NCBI GenBank assembly: GCA_030765455.1
Contig: JAVCCM010000021.1
Span: 1 to 64,000 of the forward strand
Direction: 5' to 3'
Length of the DNA: 64,000 bases
Source: Candidatus Electryonea clarkiae
GTDB lineage: Bacteria; Electryoneota; Electryoneia; Electryoneales; Electryoneaceae
The position numbers and the translations under genes are program-made. Position 1 is the first letter of the stretch; the number at the start of each line of letters is the position of its first letter. Below the pieces are notes generated by a model that was not told the DNA's origin, made no database searches, and was given only the letters and a program-made list of their open reading frames with translations. Positions 18,001 through 25,256 of the stretch are shown here, piece by piece.

Positions 18001-18754
18001 GCCATCCATAATCGCTGAACCTCGAACCCGACTTTTCACCTGTGCATACGATCAGGTAGTCTGAAGTCTCTGACACTTCAAAAGCGTTCTGTGAAGTAAG
18101 ATTGTCACTGGCTTGAAGTATGGACGCAGAGATTCTGTCCTGTTTTCCCTGTCGTTCTACCCATTCGTATATTTCATCACTGTAGGTTGGATATTCCGGA
18201 AGGTACTGGGTGAAGTTGTTGGTCTCTCGATTATAACGATTGAGTCCAGCACCGAACGTCCCTGCCCAGACTGTCCCTGACATATCTTCGCAAATCGACC
18301 TTACTTCACTGGCAGCTAATTTGTATGAAGGATTATCATTTTTGAAGTTGAAATGGTAAAAGGTTTCGGTATCATAATCGAACCTGTCCAGACCATATCG
18401 AGTTCCTACCCAGAGATCGCCCCGACTGTCTTCGAAAAGCGAAAAGATTCGATCATGTCTGAGACTGCTCTGATCATCACTGTCATGACGATACACTTTA
18501 AAATCATAGCCATCATAACGATTCAACCCTCCATCAAATGTGCCAAGCCAGAGAAACCCCCTTTTATCCTGAACTATAGCTGATATCTGAGGATATGAAA
18601 GACCATCCTTGACCGTCAAATGATCGAATTTTAACTCATTTTGGAGAGGTCTGATATTCTTGTTCATTTGCTGAGAGTAAAGGAAGTTCAGCGGCACTGA
18701 GGAAATGACGCAAAAGATAAGAGAAGCATATGTCAGCTTTCTTATAGGATGCAT
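15017..18754 (-). CDS. Membrane sensor phosphatase: double beta-propeller, Y_Y_Y domain and PP2C (SpoIIE-type) domain
   Basis: 1245 residues. A signal/anchor segment at the N-terminus (about 8-27) leads to a periplasmic region with 13-14 Reg_prop repeats (motifs such as WLGTFDGGLNRY, WVGTRYGLDRF, WIGTTKGLNRL), enough for two seven-bladed propellers. After the third blade there is an extra beta-rich insert (about 190-345, with IPGEYRLHYISDSSHSYDNW). A Y_Y_Y domain follows (about 870-955), one membrane helix (about 965-990), and a cytoplasmic PP2C domain with GGDYFDF (about 1040), GDVTGHGLPAG, YTDGIPEQ and MDDMTA, so the metal-binding Asp residues are present. The input is that of hybrid two-component sensors, but the output is a serine phosphatase. 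It is convergent to an RsbW-like kinase and STAS gene, its likely pathway. The ligand is unknown. Confidence 0.92.
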   Translation of the reverse strand: MHPIRKLTYASLIFCVISSVPLNFLYSQQMNKNIRPLQNELKFDHLTVKDGLSYPQISAIVQDKRGFLWLGTFDGGLNRYDGYDFKVYRHDSDDQSSLRHDRIFSLFEDSRGDLWVGTRYGLDRFDYDTETFYHFNFKNDNPSYKLAASEVRSICEDMSGTVWAGTFGAGLNRYNRETNNFTQYLPEYPTYSDEIYEWVERQGKQDRISASILQASDNLTSQNAFEVSETSDYLIVCTGEKSGSRFSDYGWLERGGVIWELSRENSRYLGGDYKNSIQIDLVTLIPGEYRLHYISDSSHSYDNWNMYKFPDHQELWGISIYPVPRNSVAAIREKLTENSELNNSISHCRVNSICADPSGKIWIATDGAGLNLFDPETETFAHFTPDRNIHGTIRTNFLSKVLVDKTGTLWVGNYYGGLDRYDMERQKFVNYNFSRDGNCISEIYETREGVLWVGTKDGLKKYDHENNSFVAYQHDPDDDQSLSHDRIWSIYQDRFNVFWVGTYNGLDMNYPERTVFSHYHHDQDNPNSLESNGVRSIFEESSGKLWIGTSGKTGVLDLFNRKKNLFSHYYHDPGDPFSLTEGEANAVIEDRQGTIWIGTGANPNHGGINRFDQNNNRFIRYQNDSNDHSSLSNNRIFHMLEGNFGFIWIATEHGLNRFDKKSHRFIRYYPDPDNLQSRVNKSFYYLHEDQNGDLWIGTDNGLLRFNKTSETFTRYTNDQNDPNTLSNNNVNSIYEDRSGFLWIGTTKGLNRLDRKREKFTRFFVGEDLPSNFIKGITEDFWGNLWIGTGYGLSKFNPRRNFFRNYGQDDGLEISYFNVRSSIMSSTGEMFFGGDGMVSFYPTEDNRVPPDVVISGFQLFNKNVVPGKDSPLKKVISETNEIRLSYEQDVFSFDFTAIHFDSPKDNSYAYKMEGLEDDWNHVDKRNYASYSHLSPGDYKLRVKACNADGYWSDTGASIRIIILPPWWRTWWAYSIYAIILGLIGYLIRIVLNNRRMVLIEAAYNQGEMDAARELQQSQIPSGTHELGDFIVNCEYHPANEVGGDYFDFRLLKDGRLVAVIGDVTGHGLPAGILVAMTKAGLIASHQDDEVDVENVLKTINEVIYQGAMKGMFLSFCYLLFDPEKKSLICSVNGHPFPLISRRGESAVTLEHESDLPLGAFGKREFIIIETSFKPGDKILIYTDGIPEQANSAGDGWGYDNFKSEFEKLRNELSTGRVPQRIIEAAQTYADGTEQMDDMTAVTIKYR

Positions 18755-18919
18755 AATTATTATTCGTAAGATTTAAGGGAATGGTATTATGGTAAACAAA
18801 CTTGTGTTGAACTACAAGGGCTGATAAGGATTAATGTAAATTTGAATAGGGAATTAGCTCCTTCATAAAACAATTACTGATAAATGACTGATTCAGAATG
18901 ACAATAATGTTATATAATA

Positions 18920-19528
18920 TCAACCCTCAAGGCTGATTCTTCCTTCCAATGCCCTTGTCAATGTGAGGTCATCAGCGTTTTCGAGTTCCGCTCCTACCGG
19001 AATGCCCCTGGCGATTCGTGTGACTTTTACGTCTTGTGAAGTAAGCATCCGTGCGAGGTAAAAGGCGGTCTGTTCGCCCTCAGGTGTTGGATTGGTGGCG
19101 ATTATTAATTCTGTGATCTTTTCTTTTTCGATTCTCTCTTCCAATTCATTTATGCGTAAATCTTCGGGATTAACTCCATCCAGAGGCGCCAGGACTCCAC
19201 CGAGTACATGATATTTTCCATGAAATATCGATCCTTTCTCTAACGCTATCACATCGCCCGGAGCCTCTACTACGCAGATTATTGAGCTTTCACGTTTCGG
19301 GTCGGTGCAAATCGGGCATGGATCACGGTCTGAGAGGAAACCGCATATCGTACACATTTTGACCTTGTCTTTGACATCAACAACTGCTTTCGCCAATCGT
19401 ATTACATCATCACGGTCAGATTTTAACAGGTATAAAGCCATGCGAAGCGCTGATTTTTTACCGATACTCGGCAAACGAGACAGTTCAGCCTGTAGTTCAA
19501 TTACTGCGGGTGGAAGACTTGTGGACAC
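18920..19528 (-). CDS. recR: Recombination mediator protein RecR
   Basis: 202 residues, the standard length. N-terminal helix-hairpin-helix (LSRLPSIGKKSALRMALYLL), a zinc-binding motif CTICGFLSDRDPCPIC (about 58-73), and a Toprim domain (ICVVEAPGDVIALEK, then YHVLGGVLAPLDG). RecR acts with RecF and RecO in loading RecA at gaps. The start codon is GTG at 19528, with AAGGTGA eight bases upstream. dnaX and the ybaB-like gene that often accompany recR are not adjacent; upstream is instead a repeat-rich gap and the biotin carrier gene. Confidence 0.96.
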   Translation of the reverse strand: MSTSLPPAVIELQAELSRLPSIGKKSALRMALYLLKSDRDDVIRLAKAVVDVKDKVKMCTICGFLSDRDPCPICTDPKRESSIICVVEAPGDVIALEKGSIFHGKYHVLGGVLAPLDGVNPEDLRINELEERIEKEKITELIIATNPTPEGEQTAFYLARMLTSQDVKVTRIARGIPVGAELENADDLTLTRALEGRISLEG

Positions 19529-19540
19529 TTTATCACCTTC

Positions 19541-19764
19541 AATTAGGAATTAGAAATTTGGAATTAGGAATTCAATGCGGCTTGCGGTGAAAATCCTAAT
19601 CTGAGACGCTCAATAATACTCACTTTTCGTCAATTCAGTTTTACATTATAAAGACAAACCACTGGATTCCCGGATCGAGTCCAAGAATGACAGAAGTGGA
19701 TAAGCCGATAAATATTGTTATAAAATTATTGTTTCCAAATTCCTAAATTCTAATTCCTAATTCA
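19541..19764. repeat. Inverted-repeat-bounded intergenic block between recR and the biotin carrier gene
   Basis: The outer arms are AATTAGGAATTAGAAATTTGG (from 19541, continuing with GAATTAGGAATTC) and CCAAATTCCTAAATTC (from 19734, continuing with TAATTCCTAATTC), imperfect reverse complements of about 32 bases. They enclose about 160 bases that include the interspersed palindrome at 19662-19692. No open frame is inside. The layout resembles a small non-autonomous element, but no target duplication was identified. Confidence 0.55.
19662..19692. repeat. Interspersed palindromic repeat, copy B
   Basis: The segment starting CTGGATTCCCGG and ending AAGAATGACA is the reverse complement of the repeat at 2787-2817 with two differences in 31 bases. 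It lies in the middle of the inverted-repeat-bounded block between recR and the biotin carrier gene. Confidence 0.65.
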
Positions 19765-19792
19765 TGATTTTTATATTCTTAATTCTTCATTC

Positions 19793-20341
19793 TTAATTAT
19801 TAATTTCAAAAAGCGGCTGCCCTTTTTCGACAGCGTCTCCTTCTTTGACATGAAAATGTGATATACTGCCTGCAGTTGGCGCTTTGATTTCATTTTCCAT
19901 TTTCATTGCTTCCATGATTATTACGCCCTGTCCCGGTTGAACCTCATCGCCTTCGTTCAGGATATATTTCACGATCAATCCCGGCATAGGCGCTTTGATA
20001 ATACTCTCCTTTTTGCCGGAATCAGCTCCGTGTATAAACTCACGCAATTGAGCTTCACGAGCAGTGATGACTTCCGTTTCAAAATCATACCCGCTTGTAT
20101 GGACATGATAATTCCCGGGTGCTCCATTATCCTCGATGGCGATCAAAACGCTTTTGCCATCAACGATCACTGAATAGAGGTCAGGTTCCTGCTCGAGACA
20201 AATATCCAGATTCACCGGATCTCCATTAATCTGGACTATGTTCTTTCCATTGTCGAAAGAAACCTCATAAGTATTACCGTTAATTTCAACTTTATATCCG
20301 GATTCTCCATGAAAATCCGAACTATAATTCTTATTATTCAT
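19793..20341 (-). CDS. Biotin carboxyl carrier protein
   Basis: 182 residues from the ATG at 20341. I prefer this start because it overlaps the biotin carboxylase stop as ATGA and follows CGGGAGGCGGG; an upstream in-frame start at 20374 would lie inside the carboxylase gene. The C-terminal 75 residues are a biotinyl domain (PMPGLIVKYILNEGDEVQPG, then EAMKMENEI), with the biotin-accepting Lys at about residue 147, 35 residues from the end as expected. The N-terminal half is a beta-rich region seen in carriers of acyl-CoA carboxylases and decarboxylases. It works with the upstream gene to pass CO2 to a carboxyltransferase that is not encoded here. Acetyl-CoA or propionyl-CoA as substrate cannot be told apart. 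Confidence 0.92.
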   Translation of the reverse strand: MNNKNYSSDFHGESGYKVEINGNTYEVSFDNGKNIVQINGDPVNLDICLEQEPDLYSVIVDGKSVLIAIEDNGAPGNYHVHTSGYDFETEVITAREAQLREFIHGADSGKKESIIKAPMPGLIVKYILNEGDEVQPGQGVIIMEAMKMENEIKAPTAGSISHFHVKEGDAVEKGQPLFEINN

Positions 20342-21858
20342 CTTAATCCCGCCTCCCGTCCAAGCATTTTCCAACCTTTCCCCGGTTCATTATTTATGGC
20401 TTTTGTTGAATTATTCGAGGCTGTTCCATTTCCGTTTGACACTGCTTCATGCCGTTTCCATGCTGCCGCTAATGCTGCAATCTTTTCCCATGATTTCTCC
20501 TGTTCAAGCAGCATGTTCACATCAAACTCACGTTCCACAAATGAAGTGTCAAAATCACCCTTCCGGAAAGACTCATTCTCCATCACGAATAGTCCGAACG
20601 GAATTGTTGTCCTGACCCCGGTGATATGGTACTCGTTAAGCGCTCGTTTCATCCGCTTGATCGCGCCCTCACGGTCATGATCCCAGGCAATCAGTTTGCT
20701 TATCATCGGGTCATAATGTATGCTTATTTCGCCGCCTTCACGGAGACCGCTGTCTTCACGTATGCCGAAGCCGTCAGGAGGTTTCAAGTAACGTACTCTG
20801 CCGGTTGTCGGAAGAAAATTATTCAGACTATCCTCACTGTAAAGCCGCACTTCGATAGCATGACCACTAATCTTAATGTCTTGCTGGGTATATGGGAGTT
20901 TCTCACCTGAGGCGACCCTGATTTGCAATTTACACAGGTCAACACCTGTAACCATCTCGGTTACAGGATGTTCTACTTGAAGGCGGGTATTCATCTCAAG
21001 GAAATAATATTTACGGTCTTGATCTACTATGAATTCTACTGTTCCGGCATTGCGATAACCACATGCTTTAGCTGCTGCTACGGCAGCTTCTCCCATTTCG
21101 GAACGTAATTCGGGAGTCATTACAGGGCTGGGGGCTTCCTCCACGACTTTCTGGTGACGGCGTTGAATTGAACATTCTCTCTCACCAAAATGAACTACAT
21201 TCCCGTAATTATCAGCAAAAACCTGGAATTCTATATGGCGGGATCTTTCAATAAATTTTTCAAGATAGATAATAGGGCTTCCGAAGGCTGACATGGATTC
21301 ACGTCTCGCTCCTTCAAGTGAATCGGCAAGGTCTGATTCCCTGGATACAACACGCATTCCTTTTCCACCGCCACCCATAGCTGCCTTGATCAGAACCGGG
21401 TAGCCGATTTCGTTGGCTAATCTTTTTGCCTCTTGGTCATCTTCCACGCCTTCAGGGGTGCCGGGTACAACTGGAACCCCGGCTTTCATCATGATAGCGC
21501 GAGCTTCTGTTTTCGAACCCATTGAGGTTATGGCATCAGGGGGGGGACCAATCCATATTAAGCCCGAATTTTCCACCTCTCTCGCAAAATCAGGATTCTC
21601 TGAAAGAAATCCATAACCGGGATGAATTGCATCAGCACTGGATTTTTTTGCGACTTCGATAATATTATCGCCACGCAGATAACTTTCCGATGCTGGTGCA
21701 GGACCTATATTATATGCCTCATCAGCTAATTGGACATGCTGAGCTAGCCGGTCAATATCTGAATAGACCGCCACTGTGGTGATACCAAGTTCATGGCATG
21801 CGCGTATGACACGTATTGCTATTTCGCCACGATTTGCAACAAGGATTTTTTGAATCAC
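20338..21858 (-). CDS. accC: Biotin carboxylase subunit of an acyl-CoA carboxylase
   Basis: 506 residues, GTG start at 21858 preceded by AGAGG. It has the N-terminal carboxylase fold (ILVANRGEIAIRVIRACHE), the ATP-grasp glycine loop (AAMGGGGKGMRVV), ERECSIQRRHQK, and the catalytic segment EMNTRLQVEHPVTEMVTG. It carboxylates biotin on the carrier protein using ATP and bicarbonate. It is about 55 residues longer than typical AccC; the extra tail after residue 450 is low in complexity (SNGNGTASNNSTKAIN) and may link to the carrier. The carrier gene overlaps it by four bases. Symbol by family; a propionyl-CoA carboxylase alpha-type role is equally possible. Confidence 0.93.
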   Translation of the reverse strand: MIQKILVANRGEIAIRVIRACHELGITTVAVYSDIDRLAQHVQLADEAYNIGPAPASESYLRGDNIIEVAKKSSADAIHPGYGFLSENPDFAREVENSGLIWIGPPPDAITSMGSKTEARAIMMKAGVPVVPGTPEGVEDDQEAKRLANEIGYPVLIKAAMGGGGKGMRVVSRESDLADSLEGARRESMSAFGSPIIYLEKFIERSRHIEFQVFADNYGNVVHFGERECSIQRRHQKVVEEAPSPVMTPELRSEMGEAAVAAAKACGYRNAGTVEFIVDQDRKYYFLEMNTRLQVEHPVTEMVTGVDLCKLQIRVASGEKLPYTQQDIKISGHAIEVRLYSEDSLNNFLPTTGRVRYLKPPDGFGIREDSGLREGGEISIHYDPMISKLIAWDHDREGAIKRMKRALNEYHITGVRTTIPFGLFVMENESFRKGDFDTSFVEREFDVNMLLEQEKSWEKIAALAAAWKRHEAVSNGNGTASNNSTKAINNEPGKGWKMLGREAGLR

Positions 21859-22035
21859 TAAAGCCTCTTTAACATCTAAATGCTCTGTATAATATGCTTT
21901 CTTCAGTCACAATTTTTGGGACATAAAATTATACTGAAGAATTGTTGAAAAGTAAACTGGAGGTTTGTATAGAAAATAGATCAAATAGAATTGTTGAATT
22001 AAATAGAGACATTTTGAATGATATATGCAGGACAT

Positions 22036-22656
22036 TTAATCAAAACTCTTTGCCAATTTAGGTCTCGCATTGTTTAACGACTCATCAATACATTCATTAA
22101 GTTTTTCAAAATCAGGAGGTTTGTCCAGGAAATAATCAATTCTCAGGTCTTGCATTGTTGTCTTTATGTTTTGATCTATGAATCCCGAGAGGACTATTAT
22201 ACGTGTATCTCTTAACGCAGCATGCTCACGTAACAGGGAGGCGATTTTAATTCCATCTGTTCCTGGAAGTTGCAAATCAAGAATTACAAGGTCAGGACAT
22301 TCTTTCACAAGCATCATCCCAGCTTCAGCTACATCGGAACATCCGAAAACTCTTCTATCTTCTCTCTCCAGGAATGGTACAATCGCCCTGATAATATCCG
22401 GGTCATCATCAATAGCCATTATAGTTAAAGGAGTGATTGCTTTTTTCCATTCATCAAAAACCTTGTAATCATTCTTTTCACAAAAATCAACCAGGTCTTC
22501 AGGATGGATACGATAATGACCACCTGGAGTTATTCCGGCTGGCAGCAAGCCTTTCTTTATCCAGTTTGCAACTGTTTCCGGCCTGTTATTAAGACGTTTT
22601 GAAATTTGCCCGGTTGTCAGCCATGATGATGTAATGTTTCGTTTTGAATCTGTCAT
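22036..22656 (-). CDS. Response regulator with N-terminal HTH and C-terminal receiver domain
   Basis: 206 residues from the ATG at 22656 (a TTG one codon earlier is also possible). Residues about 10-65 form an excisionase/MerR-like helix-turn-helix (WLTTGQISKRLNNRPETVAN, then GLLPAGITPGGHYRIHPEDL). Residues about 78-195 are a receiver domain: acidic cluster AIDDDPDI, phospho-acceptor Asp in VILDLQLPGTDG (about residue 127) and conserved Lys in FLDKPP. The order is reversed from usual response regulators, which have the receiver first. It would bind DNA in a phosphorylation-dependent way. No histidine kinase is next to it. The gene is flanked by its own gaps of 88 and 177 bases. Confidence 0.88.
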   Translation of the reverse strand: MTDSKRNITSSWLTTGQISKRLNNRPETVANWIKKGLLPAGITPGGHYRIHPEDLVDFCEKNDYKVFDEWKKAITPLTIMAIDDDPDIIRAIVPFLEREDRRVFGCSDVAEAGMMLVKECPDLVILDLQLPGTDGIKIASLLREHAALRDTRIIVLSGFIDQNIKTTMQDLRIDYFLDKPPDFEKLNECIDESLNNARPKLAKSFD

Positions 22657-22747
22657 CAATTACCAGAAAGTTTAATTCACACCTGAATTTCGTACTAATG
22701 TATTTATCTTTACAAGTTAAAAACAGCTTAGTAGAATAACTCATAAT

Positions 22748-24265
22748 CTATGCGTTCATATCAGACCATCGTTTAGCCATCTTTGCGAAGATGATCAATG
22801 CTATTACGGCAAAAAAACCAATTACAGCAAAAGGAGTCCATACATAGTACTGGGGATTATACAAATCCCATAACATCTTTGTCGCTTCTACAGCATCAAG
22901 ACCGGTAACCTCTTGAAGCTTGAGGAATGATTCGGTTCGGGTGACGTTCAATAATTCTGTCAACTGATCAGGATTGCCTGACCAGGTTTTCCCTTCTCCC
23001 ATCGGTGTATGCTGTAATAGGTATTTTTGCGCGAGTACCGCTTTTTCACCCCAACGGCCATAGACAAAGCCCGCCAGTATTGATCCTGTCCAACCGCCGA
23101 TTCCTACAGGGATATTGACATAACCAAGATAAAGAGCCTTCTTCCCCGGCGGAGCAATCAAACCCAGGTACTCGTTCTTTTTCGGTCCAGTCAGCATTTC
23201 GCCTAACGAAAACAGGATTACTCCGAGGACAAAAACAGATCCGGAAGCTGTAAATCCAGCCACCAGGATTCCGAACATGGCTACAGACATTCCGATTGCC
23301 ATCGCTTCCAATGTCCGTAGCTTCCTAACCATCCAGGCGACAGGAATCATTAGCAGGATTATGAAACCGGCGTTAACATTCAGGAGATACTCCTGGGGTA
23401 CCTGTAATCCCCTGTCAGTCTGAATCGCCCATCCATCGGGAATAAATGGTAGTTTCCTGAAGAGGTCAGCTATACTGCCGCTATCATTCCAGTCGGTTAG
23501 AAAGTTCGGATGCAGATCCCAGAGCTGATACATCATTAACCAGAAGCAGGACATGATCAAAAGCCACGTGATCAGACGTGGTTCGAAAATATTTCTCATG
23601 GTGCGAACGAACACCTGGAGTGGGTTTAGTGTTTTATCTGCACCTGAGGGGAAATCCTTGAAGGTGAACAACATCAGGTAATTCAAAGAAGTAATCACAG
23701 CAGATGCAATGAAGAGATGACGCCAGGAATGTTCATGACGTAAATAGCCGGCAAGGAATGGTCCCGCAAAGGCGCCAATGTTTACAACCCAGTAAAAGAT
23801 TCCCCAGCCTACTGATGAGTTTTTCTTTGTCAGATTCTGCGCTAATGAGCCTTGAAGACTAGGCTTGAAGAATGCAGTACCGGTTGCGAGAACCATTACC
23901 CCAAAGAAGAAACCCCAATATGACCTCATATATGCCATCAGGATATAACCGGCGATATTCATTGATACTGAAAAGAACAAGGTCTTTTTATAACCATAAC
24001 GGTCAGCGTAACCACCAGTGATCATAGGCAAAACCGACTGAAAGACAAACCACCAGGCGTAAATTTGACCCTTCTGGAATGCTGTAAAATGCAACCCATT
24101 GGGATCATCAGCCTGCATGATATAAACTGCTACCACACTACGCACAGCGAAATATGCCATTCGTTCCCACATTTCGATACCGTTAAGCATCCAGTATCCC
24201 CAGGGGAATCCGAAAAACCACCTTTTATTATTCAGGTCAGGAATTTGTGTAGTAGTCTCACTCAC
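22748..24265 (-). CDS. POT/PTR2-like major facilitator transporter
   Basis: 505 residues with about twelve membrane segments. The N-terminal helix carries GIEMWERMAYFAVR, which fits the ExxER proton-coupling motif of proton-dependent oligopeptide transporters, and the loop after helix 2 has GGYADRYGYKKT, the MFS signature. FFKPSLQGSLAQ and GIFYWVVNIGAFAGP match the family's helices 4-5. A long hydrophilic insert (about 425-475, WSGNPDQLTELLNV) precedes the last helix. It likely imports di- or tripeptides with protons across the inner membrane. The start codon is GTG with GAGGAC upstream. It is divergent from the XRE operon; the shared 209-base gap contains that operon's operator. Confidence 0.85.
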   Translation of the reverse strand: MSETTTQIPDLNNKRWFFGFPWGYWMLNGIEMWERMAYFAVRSVVAVYIMQADDPNGLHFTAFQKGQIYAWWFVFQSVLPMITGGYADRYGYKKTLFFSVSMNIAGYILMAYMRSYWGFFFGVMVLATGTAFFKPSLQGSLAQNLTKKNSSVGWGIFYWVVNIGAFAGPFLAGYLRHEHSWRHLFIASAVITSLNYLMLFTFKDFPSGADKTLNPLQVFVRTMRNIFEPRLITWLLIMSCFWLMMYQLWDLHPNFLTDWNDSGSIADLFRKLPFIPDGWAIQTDRGLQVPQEYLLNVNAGFIILLMIPVAWMVRKLRTLEAMAIGMSVAMFGILVAGFTASGSVFVLGVILFSLGEMLTGPKKNEYLGLIAPPGKKALYLGYVNIPVGIGGWTGSILAGFVYGRWGEKAVLAQKYLLQHTPMGEGKTWSGNPDQLTELLNVTRTESFLKLQEVTGLDAVEATKMLWDLYNPQYYVWTPFAVIGFFAVIALIIFAKMAKRWSDMNA

Positions 24266-24432
24266 GAGGGTAGTCCTCTCAGTTGAAAATTATAAATTTA
24301 CTAAAATTGATTTCATTTAAGAATGAAAAAATAAGTTTAAGTCATATTCAGGATAGAAACAAGGCTGCTCTATATTTGTTACATCATTATGTGATTCCTC
24401 TCCAATTCGGTATATCTCTCGGAGATTGCAAT

Positions 24433-24458
24433 ATAATGTTGTATCTATACAACATTAT
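24433..24458. promoter_or_regulatory. Perfect palindromic operator upstream of the XRE regulator
   Basis: ATAATGTTGTA and TACAACATTAT are exact 11-bp reverse complements separated by TCTA. The palindrome ends 16 bases before the XRE gene's ATG, and a perfect TATAAT (24432-24437) overlaps its left arm, so bound repressor would block a promoter there. Autoregulation by the adjacent XRE protein is an inference from position and symmetry. Confidence 0.65.
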
Positions 24459-24474
24459 TGTGTATTATTAATAC

Positions 24475-24732
24475 ATGAAGTCACGTAAACTATACAATAG
24501 AATTGCTTTGCTCAGGCAGGAAAGAGCTGTCTCGCGCAAAGAACTGGCTGAGAATATTGGAGTTAACTTCCAGACTGTGGGATACCTGGAAAGAGGTGAA
24601 TACAATCCGAGCCTGGATTTGACATTCAAGATAAGTGATTTTTTTGATCTGCCTATTGAATTTATATTCTCAACGAAACCATTCAAACCGTTGAGTCGGG
24701 AATTACTGGACCGCCAGAAAAAGGAGGGGTGA
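24475..24732 (+). CDS. XRE-family helix-turn-helix regulator
   Basis: 85 residues made up of one Cro/C1-type HTH (LLRQERAVSRKELAENIG, then VGYLERGEYNPSLDLTFKIS) and a short tail. Small regulators of this kind (YozG-like) usually control an operon that includes a membrane protein. Here a membrane-protein gene follows after three bases, and a perfect palindrome overlaps the likely promoter just upstream. It therefore probably represses its own operon. No strong ribosome binding site is visible, so the mRNA may have a very short leader. Confidence 0.9.
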   Translation: MKSRKLYNRIALLRQERAVSRKELAENIGVNFQTVGYLERGEYNPSLDLTFKISDFFDLPIEFIFSTKPFKPLSRELLDRQKKEG

Positions 24733-24735
24733 TGT

Positions 24736-25188
24736 ATGGAAGCGACGAATAAATTGCTGAAAGGCAAAAATGGAGTGATAATCAATTATGCAGGTCTGCT
24801 GGCAATAATAATCTGCTTTGTTGTCCTTGATCAAATTGGCTGGAATGCTGGTTTAATTGCCGGAATATTAATTACTCTGGTAATAACTGTTATCACCTAT
24901 GTTAAGGTACACATTAAGTCAAATCTCTGGAAACTGACACATTCAAGGGCTGAGAAACTTGATGAAAGAGAAGTTCTAATCACTCATGAAGCATTAAGCT
25001 ATTCTTACAGTATCTTCAGTGTGATTTGCTTATCGATTTTATTCTTGATTGTTCTCAGCCTTGATTCATCCTTCTCGGAGCGCTTGACTATAATCAGAAG
25101 TGCAGCAAAGATAATAGTGATTTGTATGATTTACTTTGCCCATACCCTTCCGTCATCAATTATTGCCTGGAAAGGGAACTATTCATAG
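24736..25188 (+). CDS. Small four-helix membrane protein co-transcribed with XRE regulator
   Basis: 150 residues with four predicted membrane helices (about 15-32, 37-55, 86-108 and 122-140). Between helices 2 and 3 is a cytoplasmic LDERE segment (SRAEKLDEREVLITHEALSY), a pattern shared by DUF2178-like proteins that occur next to small XRE regulators. A very strong ribosome binding site (AAGGAGGGG) lies across the end of the regulator gene, three bases separate the two genes, and expression is probably linked. The biochemical role is unknown. Confidence 0.75.
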   Translation: MEATNKLLKGKNGVIINYAGLLAIIICFVVLDQIGWNAGLIAGILITLVITVITYVKVHIKSNLWKLTHSRAEKLDEREVLITHEALSYSYSIFSVICLSILFLIVLSLDSSFSERLTIIRSAAKIIVICMIYFAHTLPSSIIAWKGNYS

Positions 25189-25256
25189 CAGGTTATTCGA
25201 ACGCTTGAGGATATTCGAAGGGTAAGATTATCACAAAGTTAAAATATATCACAATC

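Noticed and set aside
19541..19764. Inverted-repeat block as an insertion sequence
   Set aside because: Only about 220 bases, no transposase frame and no visible target duplication; kept as a repeat only.
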